Below are positions 47,499-58,829 of a stretch of DNA of 64,000 bases, in pieces. This DNA is from Entonaema liquescens. Lineage: Eukaryota; Ascomycota; Sordariomycetes; Xylariales; Xylariaceae. The DNA lies in contig CADCSX010000009.1 of NCBI GenBank assembly GCA_902805475.1, positions 2,170,001 through 2,234,000 on the forward strand. Direction: 5' to 3'. The notes beneath the pieces were generated by a model that saw only the letters and a list, made by a program, of their open reading frames with translations, was not told the origin of the DNA and searched no databases. Positions within the stretch are counted from its first letter, which is position 1, and each line of letters starts with the position of its first letter. The position numbers and the translations under genes are program-made.

Positions 47499-48825
47499 AA
47501 GTTACTTATATGACAGCTTAGGCAATGGTATTTGGAAGTTTCGCTTTCTGGGTCTTTATTTTCTCTTACTTGTATTTGTTTCAGACCTTTTTATTCGCTG
47601 AAGAAATCATTCAGGCTTTTCATCAATAGTTAGCAATTATCAGAATATTAATACCTACCTACCTATATTAAAGCAAAGGATGGTAGGACACGGAGTGACA
47701 CTATTTATGCACATGCAATGCAGAGATATCACATCGGATTGGCAGAGTTCAACTTGTTAGTGTTACATGCATACATCTTTTATATTCTGTCCAATAGTAT
47801 CTCTCTTCACGGTTCCATTATCATCATCATTTTCGCTTTTTACCCCTTAAATTCTAGATGTTCTATTACCACATGCAGGATCATCAATATTCTGCAAATA
47901 TTCCTAAGACATTAATTCATTGATGACGCTGATGACATTGATTACAAGGCTGAGACTCTTTGGTGTTTACGCGTAAATGGGTTATAAGTGGTGGAACGTG
48001 TAGGCGTTTGTTAATTTTCATTTCCGTACGACTATGGACAGTCTTTATTGGTCCCTGATTTGTGGGTTTTTTTCTTCTTCTTTTATCGGATACCGGAGTT
48101 GTGTTACCTGCAAGTGCTCTTCGAAGATGGAGTTGGGAGTTTTATCTGCAATTACCTGGTATGTTTATCTGCAAGCTGCAAGGGCTGTAATAAAGTTTTA
48201 CGCAGTTCGCGTGACACTAGCGGCATTGGGACATCACTTTACTGGGGTATAGCCTACCCCACCAGCCCACTAGCCTATCTATCCCTGCATTTACACACCC
48301 TACTTTCCCTCGTCCATCACGTTCGTAAACGCGTTGTGTAGCTGTGTAGCTGTGCATCAATTGTATATTCACCTTATATTGTCGGACGCGGCTACCCAAG
48401 CTAGCGGACGTCCCCTAGCGTGCCCGTCTTTGCAGCGGGCTGAACGCCCTAAGCAACAGTGCATTGACTCTTTTACCAAGACAAAAGCTCACGAGCAAGA
48501 TTGCGATCGAAGTTGCTCTGCTTATTAGCTTCTCACTATCTATTGGTTGTTACTTGACAAACCCTGTCTAGTAAACCGAGCAAGGTTCATACGTAATAAC
48601 CCGAACTCTAATATTGGCTTTGGGGTTTTCTTTGGTAGCGATTTTCTTTCTCTCCTTTCCATTTTTAATTTTTTTTGTACGAATTACCACGGCCGTAGCA
48701 CCTTTGTCGCGCCGTCTTCGCCTACGGCCTACGACTTGCTGTCGTTTGTTAGTCTTTAGTATAGAAGTTTGGCCGATGCGCTCATTATTTTTGACTCGGA
48801 CTCGGACCCGGACTCGGTGGTTATA
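47499..48825. other. Intergenic region
   Basis: About 1.3 kb with no supported gene; promoter side of the LRR gene. Pyrimidine-rich just before its start. Confidence 0.4.
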
Positions 48826-51800
48826 ATGGACGAGAAACGCCAACCTGGTACCGCCGGTAGCGGTAGTAGTAGAATCAGTAGTCTTCCAAGACCGACATCA
48901 CGTCTCCCTTTGCCTCGATCTAGTATACCATCTAGTAATATTACTGCCCCTTCGAAGCCTGTTGTTCAGAGTCGACAGCCCCTTGAACCGACACGAGGAC
49001 GCTCAACTCAGCCTGCGGCCGTTTCCAATGTCCGAAATCCTCGGTTACGAGCGACACCCTCTAAAGAGCAGCTTAAAGCCACTACGACTGTACGGAAGAC
49101 CCAGAGATCCAATGCACCTCCCGTTAGCTCGCAGTCAAATCGCCGAGATGTAAATAGTAGGAATCGGAGCTTGTCGCTTGGACCAAAACAAGCTGCTTCC
49201 CAGGATAGTCAGGATAACCGTGGCGAGCCTTTGAAGAAGCCTCTAGTGCCTAGACGGCGGCCGTCGGGTATACTAAGACAATCTTCTCCCACGGCATCGA
49301 CAGGAGGGACTTTGTCTCCGGAAGAAGAAGAAGAAGACGACGACGATTTTGCTGTTGACTCTCTTCCACCTCTGCCGAGGTCCAGCGATGAGGGCCTTAC
49401 TTTTGATGCCTTGCTCTCGCCACAGTCCAGCAAGTCCCGCCCGTCACTCACTGAGAGGACAATCGAAACTCTTGCACAGTTGCCTTCTTCCCCAGCTTTC
49501 AAACGGCGTGGTAGCAATTTCTTCGAGGGAGAAGCACCCCTAAGACCGCAATCGAAAGGTAGCGTCAGCTCAAGGTCAAGACCGGGGTCAAGTTATCAAT
49601 CAGATGGCTCGACTATACGGTCGGGTAGATCGCTTAGCCGCCCAGGATCTAGCTCGGGTCACAATGACGGCTTGTATTCTAGTTTTCGAGCCTCTACTAA
49701 CACCTTCAAACCGCCACTCTCAACTGTCTTTGGCACACCAGCAAAAAGAGTATCATCTGTAAACTCAAAGACGCCTGTTGGCAAGACTTCTTTAACCTTA
49801 AATCCTCGTCCGCGATCTAGCTTGAGCAAAGTTCCTTCTCGATCATCATTAGTGGCTTCAACAAGTCCCCCGGTGCCGAATTTGGATGGGCGTCTTGAGG
49901 CTTCCATATCAAAGAATGGCTCTAAGACGATAGCTGCTCGTCCTCTTAAATCAAGAGCTTCGATGAACAATTTATACAGGAAACCGTCTCTTCCGTCTTT
50001 GGATAAGCCGGCATCTCCTGTGGCCCCGAACCCTGTTCGCAAGGCCTCGCTTGCTTCTGCGAAATCGTCTAGCACATCTGGGGATGGTCGTAATCTATCA
50101 AGTGCTTCTACAGCTTCTACAGCGCTGACAGTGGATTCTATCGAAGAAGCACCTGCGTCCGCCGCTCGAAAGTCATCTGCTGCATTGCGAGATCAGATTG
50201 CTAAGGCAAAGGCTGCAAAACGTGCTGCGAGTCAACAAGTATCAGTAACAAAAGTTCTAGAGGCTGATGAAGAGCCGGTCATTCCCACAGACACTACGTT
50301 TGATTTTGGCCTGTCAGACGATCCTTTTGGGCAGCGCCAATTTGAGAGTGCAAACCGTAAAGTTATGCAATCACGAATTGACACTGCTAGGACAACCGGA
50401 AGGCTTAATATTGCAGCTATGGGCCTCAAAGAAATCCCGGCGGAAGTCTTGAAGATGTACGACTTCGACTCCGTGAATCGTCCTGGTAGTTCGTGGGCAG
50501 AGAGTGTAGATCTGACTAGATTTGTGGCCGCCGACAACGAGCTGGAGACGATTGATGATGCGATTTTCCCAGACACTGATCCTAGTGACTTTGCGGATGA
50601 GGAAAATAGCGAAGGGCATTTATTCGGTGGTCTAGAATCGCTAGATTTGCATGGAAATATGTTGATAGCATTACCTATGGGCCTGAGACGTCTTCAGCTG
50701 CTAACGTCTTTAAACCTGGTACGCCCCCTTTAAAATCGCATAGGCATACCTGAACTCATACTCACATTGTATTTACAGGCATCTAACAAGCTTACCAACA
50801 ATTGCCTCGGAATACTCTCACAGCTAACTAATATTCGAGACCTGAAGCTCGGCAACAACCTTTTGTACGGTCGCATGGAAGGTGATCATTTGGCCAATTT
50901 GCAGAACCTTGAAATTCTTGATCTTCACGGGAATAATATTTCATCTCTCCCCGATGGTGTCGACAAGATGGCGCGCCTTCGTATGCTCAATTTAAACGAG
51001 AACGCTTTTGAGACGTTGCCGTTTGAAAGCCTCTCGAAGCTTCCACTTACTGAATTGTTGGTTCGCAAGAATAAACTCTCGGGGACACTTATTGGCCCTG
51101 GAGTTGAGAGTTTTCCGCAATTGCAAATCCTCGACATCGCGGCTAATCAAATAAAACTAATAACGCAGAGTGACCAGGTTCTGAAACTACCGTCTCTACA
51201 TCAATTTACGGTGTCTATGAATCGTATCTCATCGCTTCCCGACATGAGCTCGTGGACTAGTCTTCTCACGCTCAATGCGGATGAGAACAGTATTACAAGT
51301 TTCCCAGAAGGCCTTACACGTCTTGAAAATGTGCGCCATGTTGACTTTACTAGCAATGATATTAGAATTATACCACCCGAGGTGGCTCGAATGGAGAGCC
51401 TCATCATGCTGCGAATCACTGGAAACCCACTTAGAGACAAGAAATTTACGTCTCTCACAACCGAAGAATTAAAAGATACGTTAGCAGCAAGATTGGAGCC
51501 TCCGCCCCAGGCCGAAATGGGCGGGATTGAACAATTCGGAAATGGGTTCTCACTTGTCCCACCTAACATTAGTGACTCCAAATCAAATGGGCTAGTGGAT
51601 GGTAGTAAGGATGAAGAGGAAGGTCGGTCAGACCCCGACGACTTTGCAACTCCACCTACCTCAGCACCTAATTCTCCAGCTCGTTCACGGGCTCATACTT
51701 TGAGCAGTCAGACCTGGCCTATCAAGCCTGGGGGACTTCTCGATCGGTCGAACACAGAGTCTTCTTCACTACACCCGGTCGTCTGTTCTAAGATCGCCGC

Positions 51801-52417
51801 AGTCCATACCATACGTGATGTGCGGCTGCAGCACAATACATTTACCCAATTTCCCAATTCATTATCATTTTTTACCGACACAATTACGTCTCTGTCATTA
51901 GCCAACAACCAGCTCACGGGCGAAAGTTGGTTGACAGAGCCAATTGACCTCACTGCTCTTCAAGAGCTCTCTAGCTTCAAATTTTATCACTAGTCTTACA
52001 CCGCTCACTACAAACCTTTGTGCGCCAAACCTACAAAGGGCAGATTTCTCGTTCAATAGAATAGTTAAACTCCCAGTTCTGCGGGAGTTCTTTCCAAGTC
52101 TTACTGTTCTACATATTTCCAATAACCGCCTAGAAGACCTTGACCCCGAGGCGATCAAAGGAATGAAAATAGTCGATGCTAGCAATAACGAAATTGCGCA
52201 TCTGAATCCACGAATCGGTCTGTTAGGTGGCACCGGGAGGCTGGAGAGGTTGGACGTAACAGGAAACCGCTTCAGGGTTCCTAGATGGAACGTGCTTGAC
52301 CGTGGAACTGAAGCAACGCTCCGGTGGCTCAGGGGTCGCGTTCCCGTGGCCGAGATGGCTGAGTGGAGAGCGAAATCTGGCCAAGGCGAAGATGATTCAT
52401 TTAACGATATTGACTAA
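48826..52417 (+). CDS. Leucine-rich-repeat protein, 2-nt frameshift near the C-terminus
   Basis: Two exons (48826-50718, 50779-52417); full product about 1177 residues if the frameshift is corrected. Residues 1-540 are Ser/Pro/Arg-rich and disordered, with a Glu/Asp run (EEEEEDDDD) and basic clusters. From about residue 540 come many LRRs of the LxxLxLxxNxI type (LESLDLHGNMLIALP, LEILDLHGNNISSLP, LTLNADENSITSFP). A second disordered linker is followed by more LRRs and an acidic tail. At 51967-51972 the tract CTCTCT would need one more CT to read LQELSLASNFITSL; as given, frame 1 stops ten codons later. A 51-nt intron (GTTGGT to CTCTAG) would also restore frame but would remove an LRR. Likely a cytoplasmic scaffold; role unknown. 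Confidence 0.85.
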
Positions 52418-53486
52418 TTATTAATACATTGGGACCGTTATATAAACCTGTACGGATTTCTGGAATTGGGCGTCTTGGGGGCTCTTGCCGACATTCTCGT
52501 GTAGCGATAGAGATACCAGCTTGGACTTGTGTGGGGTCCATTAGGAGTTGGTTGAATTACGGGCTTGAGAATGAGTAGTTGGGTGTTTTCGAAAAAGGGA
52601 GGAAAGGGGACAAAAGGTCACGAAAAGGATCCGTTTCCGTACGTATTAAGTACAAGTATTAATAATGTATGAATAAAATATTGTTAGTGCGTATATACCT
52701 AAAGGCTTCGTATATATATAGGTACCATAGAAATTATACGTTTGAAGCGTATTGGTGACTTGTGATTCAAGATATGTATATGTCTCCCTTACTAAAAAAC
52801 AGAATATACCTAGTTGAGTACAACTGTGAAGAGCCGAGTTAGATCTAATAAACTTTAAATCCTTGAGAGAGTTGCATCTGCGCAATTACTTAAAGGTTAA
52901 AGAGAGGATCCGACTATCGCTATCAGTGCTTGGACCACCTTGATACTTGCCCAACAGAGAGAAGTACGTAAGGTAACATTTAACGCTTTAGCGCTTTCAG
53001 CCTTTAACTTCCAGCGAAGTGGGCCCCGCCAGCCTTCAAGATTTCTGGGATTTCTGGGAATTCTGGGACTTTGCTGGAGCAACCAACTTATAATTCCAGT
53101 TAGTAAACGAAGTTTTCCCATCCACTTCAATCCACATCACAACTTCTCCACTCCCCACGTAAAACATCCTCTCTTCATTGCTTTACTGCTTCACTCCTTC
53201 ATCCACCAACTCTGATGTGGCAGTAACAGTATTACCTTACCTTCCCTTCCCTCTTCCTTCGACCGTCCGCGAACTCTTTTGATTTAGTTCAAAAAGAGCA
53301 TGTTGCGTTTCACGAACTAGACCGCCCCCCCCCCTCTTACCACCTTTACCTTTAACTTAGACGCCTCTCTACTGCTACTAAGCGTCTAACTCGGTCGTAC
53401 ACCAACTCAACTCCATCTAAGAAAAGGATACCGTTACCACATTGTCCTTATCAATTCTTTACGATACTCTAGTATTGAACACAATC
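52418..53486. other. Intergenic region
   Basis: No supported gene. The right half is the promoter of the coiled-coil protein gene and contains CCCCCCCCCC near 53325 and CT-rich stretches. Confidence 0.45.
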
Positions 53487-55193
53487 ATGTCGGCTGATAC
53501 TGAAACGAACAACTCGCGCCCGAATGGCGTTATAGAGAGCGACTATGACCACGTTCCTTCCACTCCTCCTGATGCCACGGGCATCGTTCATTCTTCATCA
53601 CAGCAGTCCATCCCTTCCACCGAAGGTCCAAATTCACCTCTTGATCCATCTACTTCATTTAAGACCGAAGTGATAGATGATCGTAACTCTTCTTCCCAGA
53701 TTATTCCCTCATCCTTGACCCCGCCTCCCTCATCCCAAATTCCCACGGTCAATGGGGCTTCCAACATGCCTCTAGGTTATGTCAGCTCGCAAAGAGCTAG
53801 CATGTTTTCTCCTCCTGCGACAGCACTCCGGACACTTGCACGAGACGGTAGTTCTACGTCAGACTATGTTGCTCCAACTTCGGATCAAATCGGGGATGCC
53901 TCAGCCGACGAGCTCCGTACTATGGTTCAAACATGCCTTGCTGAGAACGCGAGGCTAAAGATGGAGACTGCCCATCATAAGCTACAATATAACCTACTCA
54001 GTATGCAGGCCGACGAAGATGCAAAGAGAGCGGTGGTGGAGCACGACATGACGAGGCGGGAAGTTGAGGTATTACGTATGACTGAGAATTCCCGTCAAGC
54101 CAGACGAGAATTGGATGCGGCTACCGAGTCGACCCAAGTCAAATACCGGGAGCTTCAAGCCCAATATGAAATTGTTGTGAAGGAGAACGAGGCCCTTCAG
54201 AAACGCATCAAATCTGCTACCAAGCTTATCCAGCAGCAGAGCGAGGAACGTGACAGTTTGATTGACGAGCGTGACATGCTCCTCAACCGCATCCGCGAGA
54301 ACAGGGAACATTTCCATATGCTATGCAGTCCCGGTGGAGTATTTCACGGCGCCTTGACACCGAAAACTACCGCAGCTACTTCGCCTCAGCAATACCGGGC
54401 AACACCACGACAAACGCCCAAAGCGATCCATCGGGATGCCCGCCACGATAACGATACAAACCAAGCTGGCTTTGCTGCTCTCCTTCAGGCTCTGAGCCAT
54501 GATAACAGTGCACCATCCACTCCGACAGCAACTGGCCGTCCTACTCTACGAGTACCTCCAAGGCATACTCGTGGCGTTCAATCGCTATCATCTCTCCCTA
54601 CTACGCCGATCGCACGCCCCCGCGGGGAGTACTCAGGTTTGTTACCTTCTGTTGACCTAGTACCACAAACTGAACCTCCAAACCGGTATAACAACAGCCG
54701 ATATGGTCTAGAGACGCCGGTCCAAAAGAGAGGACGACAAAGCCGAGAAAGCACGATATCCGCCGACGACAATGAAGAACTCGCTCGAGCAGCCCTAGAA
54801 TCTGTAGCAGCAGCTACTCAATCATACATGTCACAAGGTTCGCGAGCTTCTCGGCGAAGGGAGGAAGACGAGGTGTATGAAAGCCAAGCTAGCCAAGCCG
54901 CATCTGAGATGCTACGCCGTGACCCGCGGGAGAGTTTCGAAGTTGCCAGCTCTGTCGGGTCGCGCGATGGTACGCCGGCACCGGCAGAGAAATCTGCTAA
55001 GCTACAGTCGAAGTTGTTTGCGGGTCTGAATAAGGCTGGGCTTGCAGCGGAGAAACGAAAGTTCAGTGCCAGTATGGAGGGTAACGAGGGCCGCCGAGAA
55101 AATGCCGTGAGTCCTAAGAAGATGAGATACGGAGGAAATACGGAGACCAACGGCCGTGTTGGGCTGGGAATTCGCTATGGCCAAGCAGCTTGA
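53487..55193 (+). CDS. Coiled-coil hypothetical protein, 568 aa
   Basis: Single exon, ATG at 53487 (MSADTETNN). Family not recognised. Residues 1-140 are disordered and Ser/Thr/Pro-rich. Residues about 150-285 form a long coiled coil (ENARLKMETAHHKLQYNLLS, DMTRREVEVLRMTENSRQAR, ESTQVKYRELQAQYEIVVKE). The C-terminal half is disordered again, with repeated TPTATGRPTLRVPPRH-like Pro/Thr stretches and a basic KRGRQSRES segment. Upstream leader is pyrimidine-rich. It could be a cytoskeletal or nuclear scaffold, but nothing in the sequence settles that. Confidence 0.8.
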   Translation: MSADTETNNSRPNGVIESDYDHVPSTPPDATGIVHSSSQQSIPSTEGPNSPLDPSTSFKTEVIDDRNSSSQIIPSSLTPPPSSQIPTVNGASNMPLGYVSSQRASMFSPPATALRTLARDGSSTSDYVAPTSDQIGDASADELRTMVQTCLAENARLKMETAHHKLQYNLLSMQADEDAKRAVVEHDMTRREVEVLRMTENSRQARRELDAATESTQVKYRELQAQYEIVVKENEALQKRIKSATKLIQQQSEERDSLIDERDMLLNRIRENREHFHMLCSPGGVFHGALTPKTTAATSPQQYRATPRQTPKAIHRDARHDNDTNQAGFAALLQALSHDNSAPSTPTATGRPTLRVPPRHTRGVQSLSSLPTTPIARPRGEYSGLLPSVDLVPQTEPPNRYNNSRYGLETPVQKRGRQSRESTISADDNEELARAALESVAAATQSYMSQGSRASRRREEDEVYESQASQAASEMLRRDPRESFEVASSVGSRDGTPAPAEKSAKLQSKLFAGLNKAGLAAEKRKFSASMEGNEGRRENAVSPKKMRYGGNTETNGRVGLGIRYGQAA

Positions 55194-56110
55194 AAAGTTT
55201 TTACTCAAATGGGCTTTTGGAAGGGTTTTGGGGGGTGTGATAGGTGAGACAAGGACCAATGGTTGCTTGTAGTCGGGTAATGGCAAGGCCAGGTTGGAAT
55301 TATCATTCAGGCTTTGGAATCTGACGATGATGAAAATGAATGAAGTGTGTATTATACCCCGTTTTTCCGTGGCGGCGCTTGGGTCTGTTTGATTCTAAGC
55401 TCCAAGCGCACTTGTACGGAAGAGTCTTGAATCATCATGATGGTGATTATCGGACTGTTTTATTACGGCGCCTTACGGAACGGGTAGTGGGCAACAGGCA
55501 ATTTGACATGATGGGTTTACGAACGATAGGACGCTTGTTAGTCATGTCATACGGTAAGGTACCAATAAGATATGTTAAATTCAGAATCAAAATGCGTGTA
55601 CATGATATAGACACTTTCCCCGTAGTCTATACCTATGTTTGTGCTATACTTATACGATGAATCCGTTCAGGGGCCTTCAGCATATATATATATATATATA
55701 ATCCATACTGTGTATAACAAGTAGGGCACTTAGACCGTACCGGGGTACCTAGAGTAGGCACATTAGGTGCTACTACATGTACCTAAGGTAATAGACCCCA
55801 CCTGCGGAACCGGCGACCGGCAGTTTGGTTTATTGCTTCTTTGGAACAATTCAACATTTTCAACGGCTCCCGAGGTCTTTGCCGTCTTTTACGACTCTAT
55901 TTTTCCCCGTCCCGCTTGGGGCTGGCTTGTCCTCAACTTGAATTATCTTCCTTCTCTGTATATGTATATATTTCTTCCGCTTTGTTATCTTTCTCTCTCA
56001 TACATGTTGTGCATATATTGTATATAGCTAGCTAGCTTAACGTTGATCTTCATATTCCAACTCTCGACGTCTCCTCGTCCACCAAAGCTCATCCTCCGCC
56101 CTTAATAAAC
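55194..56110. other. Intergenic region with TA microsatellite
   Basis: No supported gene. A (TA)n tract of about 20 nt is at 55682-55701. The last 200 bp are pyrimidine-rich and form the thiolase promoter. Confidence 0.5.
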
Positions 56111-57367
56111 ATGACACTTCCTAGAGGGCTGTCTTCCATATTAGCCAAGTCACCTTCCGATACCGTCATCCTCTCCTCCTTACGCACACCCATCTGTCGA
56201 TCAGGTCGTGGCCAACTAAAGAATGCTTACCCCGAGGAACTACTTTCTGTCGTATTGCGCGCCACGCTTGACGCCAACCCGAACCTCCCACCAAGCAAGA
56301 TAGAAGATGTCGCTGTTGGCGTTGTTCTCTCTGAACTCGGCGGTAGCAAGGCTTCCCGCATGGCTATGAATCACGTCGGATTCCCTAATACTACATCCTT
56401 ATACACTGTCAATCGCGCGTGCAGTAGCAGTCTACAAGGTCTAGCCACTATTGCTGCTCAGATCCGCGTCGGTATGATTAGCGTGGGTATCGCCGCTGGT
56501 ATGGAGAGCATGACGAGGAATTACGCTAGCAAGGCCATACCTATAGATAGGTGGCCTGTATTGGACGAGAGCCCTGTCAAAGATGCGCGCGACTGTGTTA
56601 TGCCTATGCTAGGTACAAGTGAGAATGTTGCAAAGAGATACAACGTCTCGCGCGAGGAGCAGGACGAATTCGCCTTCGAGTCCCAGCGCCGCGCCGCCAA
56701 GGCTCAAGCCGAGGGCTCATTCGAACAGGAGATTGTGCCCGTTTCTACTCTGTTCCAGGAGACCGATAAGCAGGGCAACAAGGTTGGGGAGCCGAAGCGG
56801 ATTACTGTAACTAAGGACGACGGCATAAGGCCGGGCGTGACGCTCGAGGGCCTCGCTAAACTCAAACCTGTTTTCGGCGAGTCTGGAACAAGCACGGCGG
56901 GCAACTCGAGCCAAGTTAGCGACGGAGCCGCTGCAAGCCTGGTGATGAGCCGGAGCACAGCGACCGAGCTAGGACTGACATCAAGCATCATAGGGAAATT
57001 CGTGGCTGCTACTACGGTTGGTTGTGCCCCGGATGAGATGGGTATTGGCCCCGCATTGGCCATCCCTAAGCTCCTGGATCAACTCGATATCAAGCTGGAG
57101 GATGTGGACCGCTGGGAGATCAACGAGGCTTTTGCCAGTCAATCTGTCTACTGCTTGAGAGAGCTTGGCTTACGGGGGGCCTGGGCGCAAGGTAAAGTCA
57201 ACCCTGACGGAGGCGCCATTGCGCTGGGACACCCACTCGGTGCTACGGGAGCAAGGATGACGGCTACACTACTACATGGTTTAGGACGAACCGGTGGACA
57301 GATCGGTGTAGTAAGTATGTGTGTTGGTACCGGTATGGGCATGGCCGGCGTGTTTGTCCGAGAATAA
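56111..57367 (+). CDS. POT1: 3-ketoacyl-CoA thiolase
   Basis: Thiolase that cleaves 3-ketoacyl-CoA to acetyl-CoA and a shortened acyl-CoA in beta-oxidation. Single exon of 418 residues. Acyl-accepting Cys104 lies in NRACSSSLQG, NEAF is at 338-341, His374 in GHPLGATGAR and Cys404 in CVGTGMG, all at family positions. Length is that of peroxisomal fungal thiolases. The first 15 residues (MTLPRGLSSILAKSP) do not match the PTS2 consensus, and the C-terminus (VRE) is not PTS1, so targeting (peroxisome or mitochondrion) is unclear. Functionally it belongs with the FAT1-like gene at 8-10 kb. Confidence 0.94.
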   Translation: MTLPRGLSSILAKSPSDTVILSSLRTPICRSGRGQLKNAYPEELLSVVLRATLDANPNLPPSKIEDVAVGVVLSELGGSKASRMAMNHVGFPNTTSLYTVNRACSSSLQGLATIAAQIRVGMISVGIAAGMESMTRNYASKAIPIDRWPVLDESPVKDARDCVMPMLGTSENVAKRYNVSREEQDEFAFESQRRAAKAQAEGSFEQEIVPVSTLFQETDKQGNKVGEPKRITVTKDDGIRPGVTLEGLAKLKPVFGESGTSTAGNSSQVSDGAAASLVMSRSTATELGLTSSIIGKFVAATTVGCAPDEMGIGPALAIPKLLDQLDIKLEDVDRWEINEAFASQSVYCLRELGLRGAWAQGKVNPDGGAIALGHPLGATGARMTATLLHGLGRTGGQIGVVSMCVGTGMGMAGVFVRE

Positions 57368-57857
57368 GCAGGATCTCGGTGGATGTGTATATGACGGTAA
57401 TGGTAAATGGGTATACTGTACGAACAGCACGGGTTGCGTATACAACAATCGTCTTGACCAGTCCTTTGTCTTCGTGCTAGAGCTGCGAGCATCTACTTTG
57501 ATGCATACCGTTTATTGACAAAGACTATATGAACTAGACAAGGCGTATAATGAGGATAACTAAGCAAGAGAGAGGAAAATGGACGAAAATGTGCACAGTG
57601 GTCTTTTGTTATTTCCCCTCGGAACTGCTTTCGGCTCGAGTCCGAAAAGTAAAAGGGGTGCATTTTGATGAGTTTTCCACTATTATACCCAACCCCCCAA
57701 CTAGATTGGCGCCTCAGCCAATCCCTACATCCTTAATGAGTCAATTGATACTCTTACGCTGTATTAAAAGCGTCTCAAGACCCTATAGTCATAATATAAT
57801 CCACGTACATATCTAAGCCTAACAGTTATATTTTATACGAAGAAATAGAGAAAACCA
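57368..57857. other. Intergenic region
   Basis: About 490 bp with no supported gene; terminator of the thiolase and promoter of the 146-aa membrane protein. Confidence 0.4.
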
Positions 57858-58374
57858 ATGCTGTGGTTTATCCTGCTTTCTGGCACCAGTATGTATCATG
57901 AATTCTCATCCCTTGAAATATTTCCTTCATTAAAGGAATAACTCCTAACCGTCTTCCCCCATAGTCATCTGGTGGACGGTCTTCGCCGTCTGGCTACTGC
58001 GATACTCAGATGTGGCTCTCCGCGCTACACGCTGGGCGGTAACAATATGGTTAATGATATTCAGTCCGTTTGCTTTAAAGGCAACGACTACAGGAATTGA
58101 AATCATTGTCGAGGACGAAATAAAAAACTACCCGCATCCTTATGTTTTCCTCCCGCTCTTCGCGGCGTGGTATGCGTGCCTCGTGGCCAGCACCGCCTTC
58201 AAAAAGCTCTTCCTTCCTGTCGTCGGCACGGTAGCCGTCGTCGCGTTTCAATTCCCCGAGTTGCGCACGCTGATAGATCATGGGCTGGTGGAGATGGAGT
58301 TGTCGGAGTGGGTGTATAGTCCGATATTTGCGCTCCTGAAGGAGGGGATGGTGCAGTTATACAGGGCGTCGTGA
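57858..58374 (+). CDS. Small multi-pass membrane protein, 146 aa
   Basis: Two exons (57858-57888, 57965-58374) in phase. Hydrophobic segments: MLWFILLSGTIIWWTVFAVWLL, VTIWLMIFSPFALKA, VFLPLFAAWYACLVA and LPVVGTVAVVAFQF, so probably four helices. The C-terminal soluble part has LIDHGLVEMELSEWVYSPIF. Family not recognised. The next gene (58830-59567) shares an aligned DHG-V-x2-L/E-x-W-type segment near its C-terminus and the same strand, so the two could be diverged tandem copies. Confidence 0.75.
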
Positions 58375-58829
58375 TGGATAGGAAAAGGGGCTTTGTTCTC
58401 TGGGCGGCGGCCGAAGTTAGGAGTCAGGGGGGATACTCTTATGGTTTGAATGTATATTGTTCTAAGAATTGTATCGTAGGATCGCATTATTCTCAAAGGA
58501 GTTTTCATCATACAACACGTCTACCAAAATGATCTCTTTGTATAGGTAGTTAGACAATATCCATAGTCTTGTCTGTGAGAAACAGCAAAAAAAGGCATTG
58601 TTTGGAATACAAGGATAATTTAGACAAATGTGAAATGACTGCAAAGACACTTGTTGTCGTCGTTTACTATATCTAGGCTCATAATTCTCTCCTGGGAAAA
58701 CTCTTCAGACCACGACTCGTGCGAACCGAGACTTTTGAAACGAACAGGATCTCGTCTCTGTAAGTCTCACCGTTCGCTCGTTTATTGATCTAGAACAATC
58801 ACCCCCTAACTATAAACCAATTATCTACA
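58375..58829. other. Intergenic region
   Basis: 455 bp separating two membrane-protein genes; no gene is supported. Confidence 0.4.

Noticed and set aside
48769..48825. Extended N-terminus of the LRR protein beginning at a TTG
   Set aside because: Not an ATG; the first ATG in frame is at 48826.
51922..51973. 51-nt intron restoring frame in the LRR gene
   Set aside because: Phase fits, but it would delete part of a regular LRR; I favour the 2-nt slippage. Kept as an alternative.
53442..53486. Extended N-terminus of the coiled-coil protein
   Set aside because: It begins at TTG; the ATG at 53487 follows at once and suits the protein.
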